64,000 nucleotides of DNA from Apoda limacodes (GCA_946406115.1 OX291544.1:25375521-25439520); one strand, 5' to 3'; counted from the stretch's first letter, positions 44,691-57,712 are shown. Notes: generated from the sequence alone by a model not told the origin. Numbers and translations: made by a program.

Positions 44691-45345
44691 TAGTTAAATA
44701 TTGGGTATGTCTTAAGTGCACTTGTTTATTTTTTTTTAGCTTATTTTGCAGTTTGGTTTTTTTATTATTAAGTAATTTATTTTTATTAACCGATTATACG
44801 ACTACATAAACTCTCATTAACTTTAATAAGAATTCTGAATAACTGAATTAAAGGTCATTTGAGGTGTGCTTCGTTTACCTACATGCCTTATAAAAAGAAC
44901 ACAATAACTGAGTAACTAAATATATCGATACTTTCGTCACGAATACAATTAATGAGTACAATATTGATACTTTTGTTGTGAAACCATATCTCTAGCTAAA
45001 ACTTTCCTACAATTTTTCGATTAACTAAGGAGGTACCTACATAAAGATCTCAGCGCTTGCTTGCCTTCAGTATTTCACGTCTGCTCCCTAAATCAATAAA
45101 CATGCATTATTATTCAGATTGCGTTCTGTCAAGTTGGTACAACTTTGTTAGCGCACAGACCAATAAATCTATAACATTAACTTGTACTCCGTAAAATAAC
45201 TTCTATTCAAAATGCCTAAATTCTATTATCTGCTCTGTCTCAGGGTTTTGCTCGTTAGAGTGCCTACGTTTAAATATGCTCTGCCTTCGGATATTAAAAT
45301 AAGGGACTAATAAATCATGTCTTAGAAGTAATTATAAATATCTTA
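44691..45345. other. No recognised feature
   Basis: AT-rich with a T-run near 44729-44738. No gene is seen. Confidence 0.4.
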
Positions 45346-45711
45346 AGAGCATCGGCTTCGCGGCGCCTCGCAGCGTGTTTCATACAAACGAATTTTTTAC
45401 TTGTTTTGGACATTTACTGATCGAATACTAGGAAATTTTGTAGTCATGATCTCAAGCCGAATATCTATGTCTGTCGTTTTCCAAAATCCTAAAAAACAGT
45501 TACTAAGTTTTAATCTTATTCGAGATCATTTGTATGAAAAACTAAAATCCTGCATAGCTTTTAAACTTTATAATTTAATAGAAAACTGGCACACTGCAGA
45601 CCTAGATATTTAAGCCTAGAGCACGTCTTCAAAATTTCATGATGTTTGATTTGTAAGTGTCAAACATAAATGGTTAATTCGTTTGTATGAAGCGCGCGAA
45701 TCCGGTCCTCT
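45346..45711 (+). mobile_element. TIR MITE, family 2, copy 1
   Basis: Left end AGAGCATCGGCTTCGCGGCG, then GCGTGTTTCATACAAACGAA. The right end (ATTCGTTTGTATGAAGCGCG then GAATCCGGTCCTCT) is its inverted partner. The interior ATGATCTCAAGCCGAATATC and CTGGCACACTGCAGACCTA also occurs in 56795-57071. A 70-codon frame inside (45401-45613) is not conserved in the other copy, so I do not call it a gene. Confidence 0.7.
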
Positions 45712-46769
45712 TAATTCTACTTGATAGAATCTCAAACTTTTGATATGTACGCTTTTCTACGGAAACGTCATTTATTAACCTAATTTGGTTGATTTTAGCT
45801 ACCAAATGTTCCTATATACATTTTGTGAGGATTTTATTATTGAAAATCTAGTTAAGTTAGAAAATGTTAGTACCTAATGTGTTTTATTAGTTAGTAATAA
45901 TTGTACTGTAGGTAATCAAGGTATTTGAATTGTGGTTACTTCCATTCCAGCGTCTTATCAGCCAATGTTCTACTGCAAGGACTCCGCGAACGAGTTAATG
46001 AGGGGTACTGCAGAGTTCTTAAAACTGCTGGCTCGAACTTTGCACCTCACGTTTTATGTCGCTTACGTTTTTGGCTGGTTTTTTCATGTTTTTAATTTAT
46101 TAGAAAAAACTAGCCTTTATGAATTGTAACTAATTCTAGGCGATTTTTCTTTTAATACGAAATAGTTCCTAATCAATATATTGAAAAAATAATTGGATTC
46201 CCAGACAAAATTTAATTTAATTTAAAGCACTTTTTTGAGATTATTTAAGAATTATTTATCATGAACATTTTTTTTAAATCGAATTTCTTTTAAATTACTT
46301 CTTTCCTAAACCATTGTATTTTTCCGTGATTTGTAGTATGTGCCACTTCTTCAATCTACAAGTAAAATTGTCAGTTTTGAGATATAATGGTATATTATCG
46401 GTGATTCTAGTAGTGACCGGTTCATCTCACGGCATTCCCATGACTGCCTATTACCTCTGCCCAAGACAGCATTAAGATGGCGTAGATAGGGCAGGTATTG
46501 TAGGACTTCGCAGTCTAGGATGTGGAGTGGGGGGAAAGAACTGACCGGTACCAGCACCCTTAAGCAAGACAATTTGGATGATGTGGGTACTTAAGGAGTA
46601 ACTAAACAAGTAGATATCTGACAAATGAAAACCCCACTACAAAACCTACATACCAACCAAATACCAGGTGATTATTTTTATTTTATTTAAGTATTATGAA
46701 GTGCAAAATTAACTTTTATTCTGAGTTAATGCAATGAAGCAGCGATCAACAGTAATCTTTTTTTTTATA
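45712..46769. other. No gene seen
   Basis: Short frames at 45932 (65 codons) and 46351 (73 codons, minus) have no recognised motif. Confidence 0.35.
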
Positions 46770-46961
46770 GTTTTGGACATTACACAAAGCGCCCCACACT
46801 AAGCAAAGCTTGTGCTTTGGATACCAGACAATGGATACAAATACAAAAATATCTTTTTTTGTATATATTACACATACAAAACACCCAGTCTCAAGACAAA
46901 CAGAAATAATCGAACCCACCCTCGATTTAGCAGTCACATCATTACCAAGCCACGGAGCCGA
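46770..46961 (-). repeat. tRNA-derived SINE, type 2, copy 4
   Basis: The minus-strand head starts GTCGGCTCCGTGGCTTGGTA. A decayed B box GGGTTCGATTATT lies near 46908. The body shares TTGTCTGGTATCCAAAGCAC and GCTTTGCTTAGTGTGGGGC with the other copies. Confidence 0.6.
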
Positions 46962-47149
46962 CAAATATATATCCTCTAAACTTTATATCCTCTAGAGTGC
47001 GCCATATTAAGCTTAGTGTCACATAGTCTATAACCAGCTGACAAACAAGACACTTCTAACGATACCTCATTTGTCAAATTATAAAAGTAGAATATATGCG
47101 GGAACAGATGAACATACATACATACGTGTTAAAACATATACCCTCCCCC

Positions 47150-47285
47150 TTTGTGGTGAAAAACCAGTGGTGTGAATAATGAATGTACTTGAGAAAATAA
47201 GAAAAAGACTCATTGGTACACGACGGGTTCGAAACTCCGCACTCAGGAGACAAGGTGAAATCGAAACCTCTCGGCCACCACTGAC
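47150..47285 (-). repeat. tRNA-derived SINE, type 1, copy 4 (partial)
   Basis: Only the head and early body remain: GTCAGTGGTGGCCGAGAGGT on the minus strand, a B-box-like GAGTTTCGAACCCG at about 47226-47240 and CCAATGAGTCTTTTTCTTA. Confidence 0.65.
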
Positions 47286-49096
47286 TATATAGATAAAGAA
47301 ATCTCTCAAATTTTATTATTTCAGATTTTCGACACAATTTTAGAGATGTTCTTATTTGTGAAGTATCATATAGTTTTCTACAATACATAGATAAACAAAT
47401 CTCAGAAATTTTATACTGTTAGAGTTTCGACAAGCAAATTTCAGAGACTTTCTTGTCTCTAAAGTATAGTAGTAAAGTAAGTATAGAAATGTTTACCAAA
47501 AACTACATATTTTATAGCAGTAGATTGCGGGCAAGCAAGTCCTACAACTGTACTAAATTTCTAGTTGATAACGTTTATGGATTTCCTTTAAACTATATAG
47601 ATACGAAATCCTCAAAATTAAGAAATCATATATTAGTTAGTTTGAAATAACTAGAAAATTTATATTGTAAAAAGATTATGAATAATCGTTTTTTTTGTTT
47701 TCGTACATCGGACATTTTCTCCTGCAGGCATCTTTTATTTTGCACTTACATAGATCAGTAAAAGTTTACTTAATAATACGAGAAACCCTTAGTCTACCTC
47801 AGTCTTAGCTCTTACCAAAAATACGTAGAAACAAAGGCAATTTCAAAAGAATTCATCAAAAGTTTTGATTATATTTCGTACATTTTGACATGAAAAGATA
47901 ATATTTCATTTGTTTAACAGCCAGCGAAAAACTTTGGTTTGAATTACAAAAGTTGTAGAAAAATAACTACAAAACAGTTGTTTTAATAAATGTAATACTG
48001 CAAAGTATTTATCCAAATTATTCTGCATACGTTCATACAACTTTAGTTAAAAAAAATATAGGAAAACATAGACAAGGTTGTGAACTTAAAGGATATTTAC
48101 GAAAATATAAACTATTACCACACACGCAGTTATTAATATATTTTAGTTTTGTATGAATGTATTTTTACATACATACAGGTAAGCTACATGTGTAACGGGC
48201 TTTAGTAAATGTTTCGTTAAAATCCAAAAACGGTTTGAATTTGATTTTATTTGATATCCATTAATAGCTGGTTTTCAACACGAGCGACACTGACATGACG
48301 TTGACTCATTTTCATACACTTTGCTTCTGCCGGTGTCGTCGTATCACGCTCGCGTTCAGTCAATGTTCGACAGAATAAAATGCTAAATATTGAAAGATTA
48401 TAGTTTTGATAACTAAGTACTTCTACATCATGTTTATCTTAAAAAGTTTTACGTTCAAATACACTCATTTGCTAAAACTGACACCGCACGCACCACCTAT
48501 TTTCAGATGTTTTTACTAAGCGCGAGAAAGATTCATAGCAATCGAATGAAATGTTTAGGTATGTAATTAGAGAACAAACAAAGAAACATAAGATTAAAAC
48601 AGGTGGGAATGTAGCCGCTCAAGTAATTTAAGTATCTACTATTTTAATGTTACCAAGACTAAATACAAATTAAAAATTAAACTAATATGCTTAGGTATAC
48701 GTACAGATAGTAAACAAAGGTTAAGATAAGGACATATGAAATAGGAATGATTTAGTCTATGAACTATAATAAGTTGGAATTAATAAAACTTAAGTACCTT
48801 GCATCAGAAGGAAAGTGGTGAAATTTTTTTTTTTTTATATTATTGAATTTGATAAGCTTTAATACTGCAAAATTTTTAAAACCCATTTGAACAATACGTA
48901 TTTCACAAAAAAAGGTAACAATTTGTAATCATTCAGACAAATCGCGCGTATGTGTAGCCGAGCGGCGTCCTCGCTCGCAATTACCCCCAATAGCCTTACA
49001 GTCAGGGACCTTACCTCATCCTTGCTCTGTTCAAGTAAATGAGTTTAACCACTGTATATTATTACATTGTGATATGACATACTTAGTTTTTTTTCA
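47286..49096. other. AT-rich stretch, no gene seen
   Basis: T-runs near 48828-48837. A GC-richer patch at 48945-48985 (GTGTAGCCGAGCGGCGTCC) is not recognised. Confidence 0.4.
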
Positions 49097-49233
49097 TAGA
49101 GCTTTTGTCCGCAGCTCCGCCCTACGGCTATCGTACTTCTTCCCCATCTATCTTTATACCAAAATTCATCATAATCGATTAAGCGGTTTGGTGAAAAAGT
49201 AAAAAACTGCCTTTCGCATTTATAATATTAGGA
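49097..49233 (-). mobile_element. Helitron-like element, short form
   Basis: On the minus strand it starts A|TCCTAATATTATAAATGCGA and ends GTAGGGCGGAGCTGCGGACA then AAAGCTCT. The hairpin zone is present, but the final CTAG has decayed. Confidence 0.5.
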
Positions 49234-50017
49234 TTATAGTGACAGTAAAAAATAAGGACATAATTAGTGTAGGCATATAGACATATATACGAACGTACGG
49301 ACGGGGCTGCTAAATAATTTCGACCAATATTTAGTTTATTTTCTCCGAGACTAATTTCGAGTATGTAATAAGTATAACTTTTTATTGAAGTTAGTAGAAA
49401 AAGTTTTTTTTTCAAAATGAAAATTTAGTTTTAAAGCCTGTAATCAGTCGCCCTATTTTACAATCTGACTCTGGAAAATAAAAATACAATTAAATTACAT
49501 ATTAGCTTTAACCAACGGATAACTTCTGCTTTACAATATTTTCGATGCTAATATAAAGGGTATCCAATTTCCTTAACGGTTGTTATTTTCGTCTGAAACT
49601 TTCATGAATTTGCGAGATAGAAACTTTTGTACTCTAATATAATTATAGTAATCTATTTAGGTAGTTATCATTACTTCTTTTCAACATGGTGACTTTACAT
49701 ATTGTTCATAAGTTTAACACTCCCATAGTTATGTGAGCCCAACACAAATGTGCAGTTTCGCCGCTAGTTTCAAAACTGGAAAAAAATAACGTACTGTACT
49801 GTAAAATTACTGCATATGTTTTTAAACCTCTCTAGGCAGATTCATTTCCCACCATATTTGTTTATAACTCCTTGGAGCTTATTGGTAACCGAGAGAAAAA
49901 TCTCATTGGATAGCTTTTTCCACAATAGATCTTAAGCTACAAAGTCGAAGGCCCAATATTCCACCGCAAAAATTTTCTTACTACAATTCATGTCACATCA
50001 TTGTTTTAAGTTGTCAA
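49234..50017. other. No recognised feature
   Basis: AT-rich, no gene or repeat recognised. Confidence 0.4.
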
Positions 50018-50120
50018 TCGTGCTAACAGATCTTTTTAGTGGTATGTAAGTTCACAACAATTTAATATGGCGACTGAAGTTTTGTTTTTAATAACCGGGT
50101 CAGAAAAGTTTGTTGCACTG
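50018..50120 (+). mobile_element. TA-type MITE, copy 3 (decayed)
   Basis: TATGGCGACTGAAGTTTTG and GGTCAGAAAAGTTTGTTGCA match the right half of 62003-62133. The left end is CGTGCTAACAGA, a worn AGTGCAACAAAC. Confidence 0.5.
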
Positions 50121-53100
50121 CACTTGAAAAAGCCTCACAGCAACTAATGATGTCAACTTGACTCACCTTATAGTGTGAAAGTATTACACGTGTTTCAAGA
50201 CATATGGTGGCTGAGCACAAGCAGGCTCGTTATCCCACGCTATAGCCCACTCCAGGCACGAACGAGCTAGTTTCTTCGACATGTAGGTACAAACAACACA
50301 AATAGACATGAGTAATGTTTAAGCCGCGTTTTGTTGATAAGATGACTTTGGCTAAGAGAGGTATGTAAACAAATTTAATAGACAACCTCTATTTTGACAG
50401 CACATTTACTGCCATACGTCTTAAGCATTTGACAGTGAATTCACTTCTCTACCAGCTCTACCTCCCGATATGCAGGCGATGCGTTGAATGCGCATCGGAA
50501 GTAGACCTGTGTCGATTACTTTCGAATCAATTTGATTCAATCAACATCTGGGAGCCAATTCTCACGCGATCGAATTGACCATGAATTCGAAATAAAGTAC
50601 GAATTTAAACTTTTCTCGAACGAAAATGTAGTTAAGCAATTCTGGTAATGTCGAATCCGACATTTCTCGAAGGCAAGCCGCTCGAACTGCTTCGAGTGGT
50701 CGGGACCGTTCGAGACTACATCTTGCATTCGAATCATGACAAATTTAGTTCAAACTGATTGGGTTCTAAACATTAATTCTACTCTTAGCGTGAACTTTAT
50801 GTTCTAAAATCTAAAGTAAATGTCTAAAATGTAGGTCAGAGTAACTAAAAGGGCGGAAAAAAGGACTTATATCACCAAATATGATATTTTTTTACCTTTA
50901 TTACTTTCATAATACATTACTAGTCTTTTCTCAATTGATTGATTGGCCGATTTTTGCAATTATCAAAGTCGCCCATGACAATAATATTCTTCTATTTCTA
51001 TAAATTTCCATCATAACAAACACTATATTACATCACATACACAAAAATGTTTGAGGTCCGGTACCACCATCTTTAGTGCTGCGTAGTATTTTGATAATAC
51101 TTAATGGTAATTTCATGTGAAAAACATTTAATAAACATAATTACACCGTTGAAAAATAAGAATAACCTAAATTTCTCAACCAAATAAACAAATAAAACTC
51201 ACAACAAAAACAAACAGAGTTTTTTTTATTTATGTCCAAATACGTTCCGTTTAAATATGAAAGCAATTTCTCGAAATAGGGATTTAGTTTACAAACTTAG
51301 TTATACTTATTATATCCTCATTAATAATGATGAAACACAAGTAAAATGTTGCTTCAAACATTTTGTAGTCACCGAACCCTTTTTTAATATATCAAAAGAA
51401 GCATATTAGAATAGGCGTTTTTAAAAACGCTCTACAACTGTGCAACGGAACGTACCTCATAGCCTAACCGGTTTACAATGGCAACATTCCACCGCTACGA
51501 ACGACATTTTGTTCGAAGGTTGTTTCGATTGATAGTGAGAATACAGCAAACGCGAAAATGATGTCGACGATCGAAATTTTACAGTCGAGATAGTGCCTTC
51601 CAGATAATCTCTAATACGAGATTATCTCGGATGAAGTGAGAATTAGGTCCCTGGGGCCTGATTCTCGTGCTGATAGAGATAATCTCGAATTCGACATACG
51701 AGTATGTTTAATTGATTTACTCACGGCTTGTTAAAGCGGTCGAAAAGCATCGAGTGGTCCGTAGCAGTAGAGATGGGATGGACAAAACAGTAGGACGGAA
51801 AGTAGTATGAAAAGAAGTGCTTCAATAATAATAATAATAAGCAACTCATCCATCTAAAAATATCTAGTTTCTTATATACATATCAAATATAATAAACTTT
51901 TTATTTTTCACACCAATAAATAATTTCATCATTTAACATTTATATGTTAATATATTAACGTAATAAAATTATTTGAAGGAGACTGGAGACTAAACTAGTC
52001 CAGGTCTGTGTTTCATTCTGCAATCCAGGCATTCATGTCTCGTATGTATCACTACTATCAACAGCGTCAAAACTAAAAGTGTAGTTAAATTTTAATGTCG
52101 CCAAAATGATTCATATGATATTATTATGTAGAAATAAAGCAGGGTACCTACCGAAGCATTGTAGTTGATGTGTATTTGTATGGTGTGTGTGTGTGTGTGT
52201 AATTTGAGGACACAATATGTTAGTTTTCATCACACTTACTGGTAAACAGCTTCGTTACAGAGCGGATGCTATGATCTTAATTACTCCCACGGGCTTTTTC
52301 TTCTATCTTTTCAAAATTCGTATTTTTCACGTACGTAATTTAAATTCACGTATAGGATTTTATAGGCACTGAGCGCAGTCAAAATTTGTCCATCATTAAT
52401 CCGAATCCGATGTATCGGTTACTTTATGTAGTTGCTTGACTAAAAACTGACAAAATTATTATCCTGACTCTGGTCTATAATTTTACCACCTATTACTTAA
52501 AAGTTGGTTATTCACGTCTAACGAAGTGATTGTGATATTCACAATATATGTTAGTACAGTGACGAAAAAGTTAATCGCAAAATTTGAATCCGATAAGTGA
52601 CGCTGTAGTCGAGTTATTAAAAAAAGGAGAATGTTTTAATTTGTATTGGATAGAACGAAGAACGTTATCCTGCATTTTTTATGCATTTGCCCGATGCTTG
52701 GTGTCTAGGTCTAAAATTATATAGAAAATTAATTTCTTGTTTAATGTGAGACATTGTGTTATAAAATGTGGCTTAATTTATTCTATAATAATAAAAAAAT
52801 ATATTGTTATATCGTCTCATTTCATAATGATTACTAAACGCTCCACTTGTACATCTATTTAATAACAAATGATGTATCCAGAACTTTTTCATTCTGCGGT
52901 GTCTTCAAATATATAATAACAGAGCGAGAAGCTGGCGATGATATATTTCAGGACACATTTTAGACGCGCTCTCTGCCTACGAAACATGAGCGGGAATCAC
53001 AAATCACGGACGTAGTGCACAAGCAGCATTCGTGATTTTCTGAATCGTTTTTTTGACGTCCGTCAAAATACGAAAACTAATCGAATATTAATCAGGGCAC

Positions 53101-53466
53101 AAGTGTACTTAGACTTCTAAATAGCCTCTCGTTAGTAATTTTCTCCTTACTACCCTTAATACAGAATTTACTATTATTATTAGTCCGTATCTATTACTTT
53201 CATTAACATACATATTTACGTCTAAAATCCTATTTATTGTACCTACTACAGATATTGGGAAAAAGAACAAATTTTTGTCTTCTTGCAAAAGTGATTCTGT
53301 GCCGAACGAGAGGGCAAATAAGTCTGTTTGATATTAGATTATGATGTCTGTATCTATCGAAGGTGGCACAACAAAGTGGTGTCTATGTATGTGGCGCGTA
53401 AATCAAAAAAGTTTTCAAACAGTTGGTATATTACATTGTAAGCATAGATTTTTATTTATAAGTTGT
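50121..53466. other. Largely unassigned, with weak TIR-like and palindromic traces
   Basis: GGGAGCCAATTCTCAC (50550) and GTGAGAATTAGGTCCC (51638) form an imperfect 16 bp inverted pair 1.1 kb apart and may bound an element. AGATAATCTC and GAGATTATCT (51602-51627) form a perfect 10 bp hairpin. A (GT)n tract lies at 52181-52201. No gene is seen; the 66-codon minus frame at 50537 has no known motif. Confidence 0.35.
52181..52201. repeat. (GT)n microsatellite
   Basis: About ten GT units. Confidence 0.9.
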
Positions 53467-53605
53467 CTCTAAGAAAAAAGATATTAGATTTTTAAAGGGT
53501 CGGCAACGCGCGAATGATACTCCTGGAGTTACCATCGTAAATAGGCTGCGGTGACAGTTAATCATCAAGCAAACCGTTAGCTTATTTGCCACCAGAGTGG
53601 TATAA
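53467..53605 (+). pseudogene. 5'-truncated LINE 3' end (copy 4)
   Basis: Similarity starts at CTCTAAGAAAAAAGATATTA, covers KGRQR (AAGGGTCGGCAACGC) and ends at TTTGCCACCAGAGTGGTATA. It abuts a Z repeat only five bases later, so one may have inserted beside or into the other. Confidence 0.6.
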
Positions 53606-53609
53606 AAAC

Positions 53610-54270
53610 TGGTCAAGTACGAGTCGGACTCGCACACCGAGGGTTCCGTACCTTCTACCATAAAAGTAATTTACGAAAACAAATAATAATAAAATAATAA
53701 TAAATAAGAGCTCCAATTACTAAACTATCGACGTTGCTTAGCTTTGAATAACGTTTCTAACAAATAAATGGCGCTGTGACTGGAATTTAAGATGGCAATG
53801 GCTCGGGCCCGTCTCACACTCATTACTGATTTAACGATAGAGCAAAAACAACGAAAATGTATTTTTTGTATGTTTTCATACAATAATTAATTAATCAATT
53901 TGATTTTAAACTTTTTATTATTTGTTACATAATCCTCTATTATAAAGATGTAGTGTATGTGGACTATGATCCTTTAGACACCATAACATGAGGCACAGCG
54001 TCAGTCACATGAGAGGTGTAGGCCGAGAGTGGACGTGGGTATAACTAAAAGTACCTACCTAGTGTTGGTCGAGACATTTTAGGGCATCATCCTACAGCAA
54101 ATATATATAGCAAACCCTATAGTTATAACACATATTCTGTATAAGTTTCAGGCTTCTAATTCTATTCTATTTCAATCTAAAAGTAGAGCCCTTTAATGGA
54201 CATACAGACATCGTAGGCTTAGTAATTAATAGGGCTACGTTGGCACCCTTTAGACACGGAACCCTAAAAA
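53610..54270 (+). repeat. Z-type interspersed repeat, near full length
   Basis: It starts TGGTCAAGTACGAGTCGGAC, GAGGGTTCCGTACC, and ends GGCACCCTTTAGACACGGAA then CCCTAAAAAA. Its 3' third (ACATATTCTGTATAAGTTTC, ACAGACATCGTAGGCTTAG) matches 61370-61505. Confidence 0.65.
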
Positions 54271-55615
54271 AAGGATCTGAATTAGATTACCTGTACGTAT
54301 CTACATAAAGCTTTATTACCACTATCGAAGTTGAGCACTTCTTTCCATAAAAATTACTTCCTTAAATATTTTATCATCACCTTTTAAGCAAAAACCAAAC
54401 CTTACCTTGTATCTTTAATTGTTTTAACCTAATTTGAGTGCCATTATTTCGAAGTATTTAGAATCTTAATGAAGTCCCTTGTCAGCAACAACGCAGGTCT
54501 CCTGAATTAATTAATGGACAAGAACCGCTTTGCTGAAACATGGCTAAGTAATCGAAATTTAATTAATAGTTTGTAAAGAACAATTACGGATTATTAGAGG
54601 CTTAACGCGATTAAGTAAAGTGCCCAATAACTAGGGCAAGACATGCTGACACTTTGTTATTCGTAAATTTGTATGATTTCTTCGCATCGTAAAAAAAAAA
54701 TACCTTGATAGTTCCCATTGGTACGTTTGATCTACGGTCAGAGATACCTGATAAAAAGATACTTATAGAATATCTTTTTTTTGGAAACATTAACAAATAT
54801 ATTAAAGCCACGCCCAACCTTAAAATCAAATTACAAACTTTAAAAATGCCCTTAAAAGACAGTCATTTTTGAGCATTGTTTTTGTATGACAGCAATGCTT
54901 TAAAATAAACTTATTAACCATTATGGTCAAGAAGCTTATATAGTGGTATCAATAAATAAACTTCTTGATTATGGTACAGTGTACCGGCATTCAGATATAT
55001 TCAATCTGTGGTGGTGTAACTGTTTCGAGCGTTGACTGGTTAATGCTTGGCGCATGCGCTGAAGGAAAGTCTGGATTTCGCGCCAAAATAAATATCTACT
55101 TTTTTCGACGCACTAAACTAATAATTTTCTTGTATTATCGGAAAATTTGAAAACAAAATGAGTAACAGCTCATCTAACAGTGATACAGAGATTCATTTAA
55201 CTCCTCTGGCTATATTACCTCCAACTTTTTGCATGAAAAATCGAGAATAAGTCATTTTTGTTTTTAATCTTCTTCTTTCTTTTGTTTTACTTACAACATG
55301 GGTGTATGTAAAGTAGTGTATAAAACTGCGTATAACTAAATATTAAAACACTTATACACTCGAGTTTTAATACCCCTTATTATATGACAGTTTCAAAAGC
55401 TACTATATCAATTAACTTCAATCACAATCAATTCAATCACATAGAAAATACTTACAAAGGCCACACACATATAAGTATTGGCAATAGTTTTAAACCAGAT
55501 AGAAAGTACTCACCTTCATGGTCTAAAATATGTATAAACTAAGCTCAGCCAATAAAACTAGAATACAACTTTTTAAAAGACTCTTCAGCTGCATACGATA
55601 GTTTAGCAACAATAG
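54271..55615. other. No gene seen; one small open frame at 55158-55250
   Basis: The 30-codon frame MSNSSSNSDTEIHLTPLAIL...stop at 55158-55250 has an acidic, serine-rich start like some transposon ORFs, but it ends early and is not supported otherwise. Confidence 0.3.
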
Positions 55616-56485
55616 CTCCCATATAATGTAAAAAACCATGACATTGTCTTATTTGCTGATGACACCTCTTTGCTTTTTAAAGTTAAGAGACGACAGACAT
55701 GTTATAATAAATTAAATAATGCCCTTTCTAAAATTGTAAATTGGTTTAACGCTAATAATTTGTTACTTAATGAAAAAAAAAACAAATGTGTTAAATTTAC
55801 ATTACCAAATGTTAGTCACAGACAGACATGTATTAATATTAATGGCGAGCAATTAGAACTTGTTAATTCAACAGTCTTTCTTGGCATAACGCTGGACTCC
55901 AAACTTCAATGGGGTCCTCATATTCATAACCTAGCCAAAAAACTTAGCTCTGCTGTGTATGTGACCAAGAAAATAAGACAATTGACCGATGTCGACACTG
56001 CAAAAATAGTATATTTTAGCTATTTCCATAGTTTAATGACATATGGTATCCTATTGTGGGGTAGCGCTGCTGATGTAAATACAATATTTTTGTTACAAAA
56101 AAGGGCAATCCGTGCTATTTATAAATTAGGATCTAGGATATCTCTGAGGGATAGGTTTAGGGAAGTAAAAATTTTAACTTTAGTGTCGCAGTACATATAT
56201 GAAAATCTTTTATATGTACATAAAAATATCAATAGTTTCAGCAAGAAAAGTGACGTTCACAAAGTAAATACTAGAAGTAAAAATAAGCTGTTGGTGCATG
56301 ATACACGTCGACACAAAATAAGTAACTCTTTTATGGAGCAATGTATACACTTTTACAACAAAGTTCCCAATAAAATTCAAAATCTATCAATAAGTCAATT
56401 TAAATCTTTTATCAAGCAGGTACTTTGTAAAAAGGCATACTACAATATTTCAGACTATGTAAATGATAAAAATCCTTGGGACTGA
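55616..56485 (+). pseudogene. Non-LTR retrotransposon reverse transcriptase, C-terminal 289 codons (5'-truncated)
   Basis: The frame opens after a TAG at 55613 and reads LPYNVKNHDIVLFADDTSLL. FADD at 55652-55663 is the reverse transcriptase catalytic box (motif C). Next come NWFNANNLLLNEKKNKCV, FLGITLDSKLQWGPHI (thumb-region landmark), YGILLWGSAA and LQKRAIRAIY, ending YVNDKNPWD and TGA at 56483-56485. The enzyme would copy the element RNA into DNA at a nicked target site. The N-terminal endonuclease and the front half of the polymerase are absent, as expected of 5' truncation during insertion. The remaining 289 codons are free of stops, so insertion was probably recent. The clade is CR1/jockey-like from memory. 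An ATG-independent start makes expression unlikely. Confidence 0.9.
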
Positions 56486-56788
56486 TGATGCTCAATTACA
56501 GGATGCATAGGTAAACCAAATTAAAATGGATATAACATAAAATTGTACGACTAAAAATTTTTTATTTAAAACATTAATTGTATTTTAGTTTATTTGTATT
56601 ATTGATAGTGTTTTTAAAAGAGTAACTATCGAGTTTCTTGCCGGATTCTTCTTGGTAGAAATCAACAACATTGTGAACCGGCGGGAAGGTGGGAGCATTC
56701 AAAAAATTATATTTTATAACTTTGACGATTCAAAAGTGATTGTAAAATCCTTATTTGAATAAACCATTTTTGACTTTGACTTTGACTT
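56486..56788 (+). mobile_element. LINE 3' UTR with TTTGAC tail
   Basis: The 3' UTR follows the reverse transcriptase stop and ends in about three TTTGAC repeats (56769-56788) rather than poly(A). GAATAAACC lies just before. The last 72 bp recur almost exactly, inverted, at 38277-38355. The whole copy (55616-56788) is about 1.17 kb. Confidence 0.8.
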
Positions 56789-56794
56789 AACTCA

Positions 56795-57071
56795 AGAGAA
56801 TACGATTCGCGTCTCCTCGCAGCGTGCTTCACACAAATTTTCCATTTTTTTTACTATTTACTGGTCAAACACTTTGAAATTCTGTAGGCATGATCTCAAG
56901 CTGAATATCTATGTCTATGGTTTTCTAAAATCTAGATCTAAGATCTGGCACACTACAGACCTAAATATTTATTTCTAAAATATGTCTGATGTTTGATTAG
57001 TAAATGTCAAAACTAAGTGGAAAATTCTTTTGTATGAAGCACGTTGCGAGGCGCTGCGAATCGTATTCTCT
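56795..57071 (+). mobile_element. TIR MITE, family 2, copy 2
   Basis: Left end AGAGAATACGATTCGCGTCT. The right end GCGCTGCGAATCGTATTCTCT (in parts GCGCTGCG, AATCGTATTCTCT) is its complement, with 16 terminal bases perfectly inverted and similarity extending to about 40. It lies six bases after the LINE tail. Confidence 0.75.
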
Positions 57072-57126
57072 ACTATATATACACTATACTCTACGTAATT
57101 ACACTTACAATATTAGCACACATTAT

Positions 57127-57222
57127 TAATTTATTGAACCTATCAGCAGTACCAGAGAAGCCAGAAAATGAATTGTTATTATCGCGAATGTAGCATTTTC
57201 GAAGATTCTCATAAAGACATTA
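57127..57222 (+). repeat. Direct repeat, copy 1 (partner at 58627-58712)
   Basis: CTATCAGCAGTACCAG, CCAGAAAATGAATT and ATTCTCATAAAGACAT parallel 58637-58712. The pair brackets the GC-rich TIR element at 57713-58419. Confidence 0.5.
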
Positions 57223-57280
57223 AGGACAGAGCTTTCCCGACGCTCACAACTCGAGATGACAAAATGAGAGTCATTATTAT

Positions 57281-57440
57281 AATGTTCACAAAATTTCCCG
57301 CTGGGAGCTGCAAGCGAGTAAAGTTACCGGTGTTACCGCTTAAGTTATTCAGAGTCACGTTCACGTACACAAAAGCGCGCCTCGCACGGTACTTACTTAC
57401 CTCGCCACTCTGTTATCTGCCTTTGCTATATCGCGAAGTT
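57281..57440 (+). repeat. Y-type repeat fragment
   Basis: GGGAGCTGCAAGCGAGTAAA, GTTACCGGTGTTACCGCTTA and GCACGGTACTTACTTACCTC match the Y segments at 21320-21480 and 30672-30812. A 108-codon frame over it is not conserved. Confidence 0.5.
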
Positions 57441-57712
57441 GGTTACATATTTACTTATAGAGTTATTATCTTTATTTTTCAGAAACCTGTCTAAAAGAAG
57501 AATCGTCTTAAATTGGATAAAGTACCTAGTTTCAAGTTCTGAATCTACTTTAAACCGTGTTGGAAAACTATACGTTAAGTCTGATATAAACAAATTTTGC
57601 ATCAAAGATAACAAGTTTAAGTAATTTTGTTGTTATTTTTTTCTTGGTAAACAACCATGACATTATGTCCACGATGTATTTCATTTTTTTTTATTTTACG
57701 TCTTAATAGGCA

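Noticed and set aside
7862..47285. tRNA-like A and B boxes (7868, 10013, 16652, 27761, 29116, 30470, 34598, 39573)
   Set aside because: The sequences do not fold into complete tRNA genes and are followed by shared SINE bodies, so I annotated them as SINE heads and not tRNA genes.
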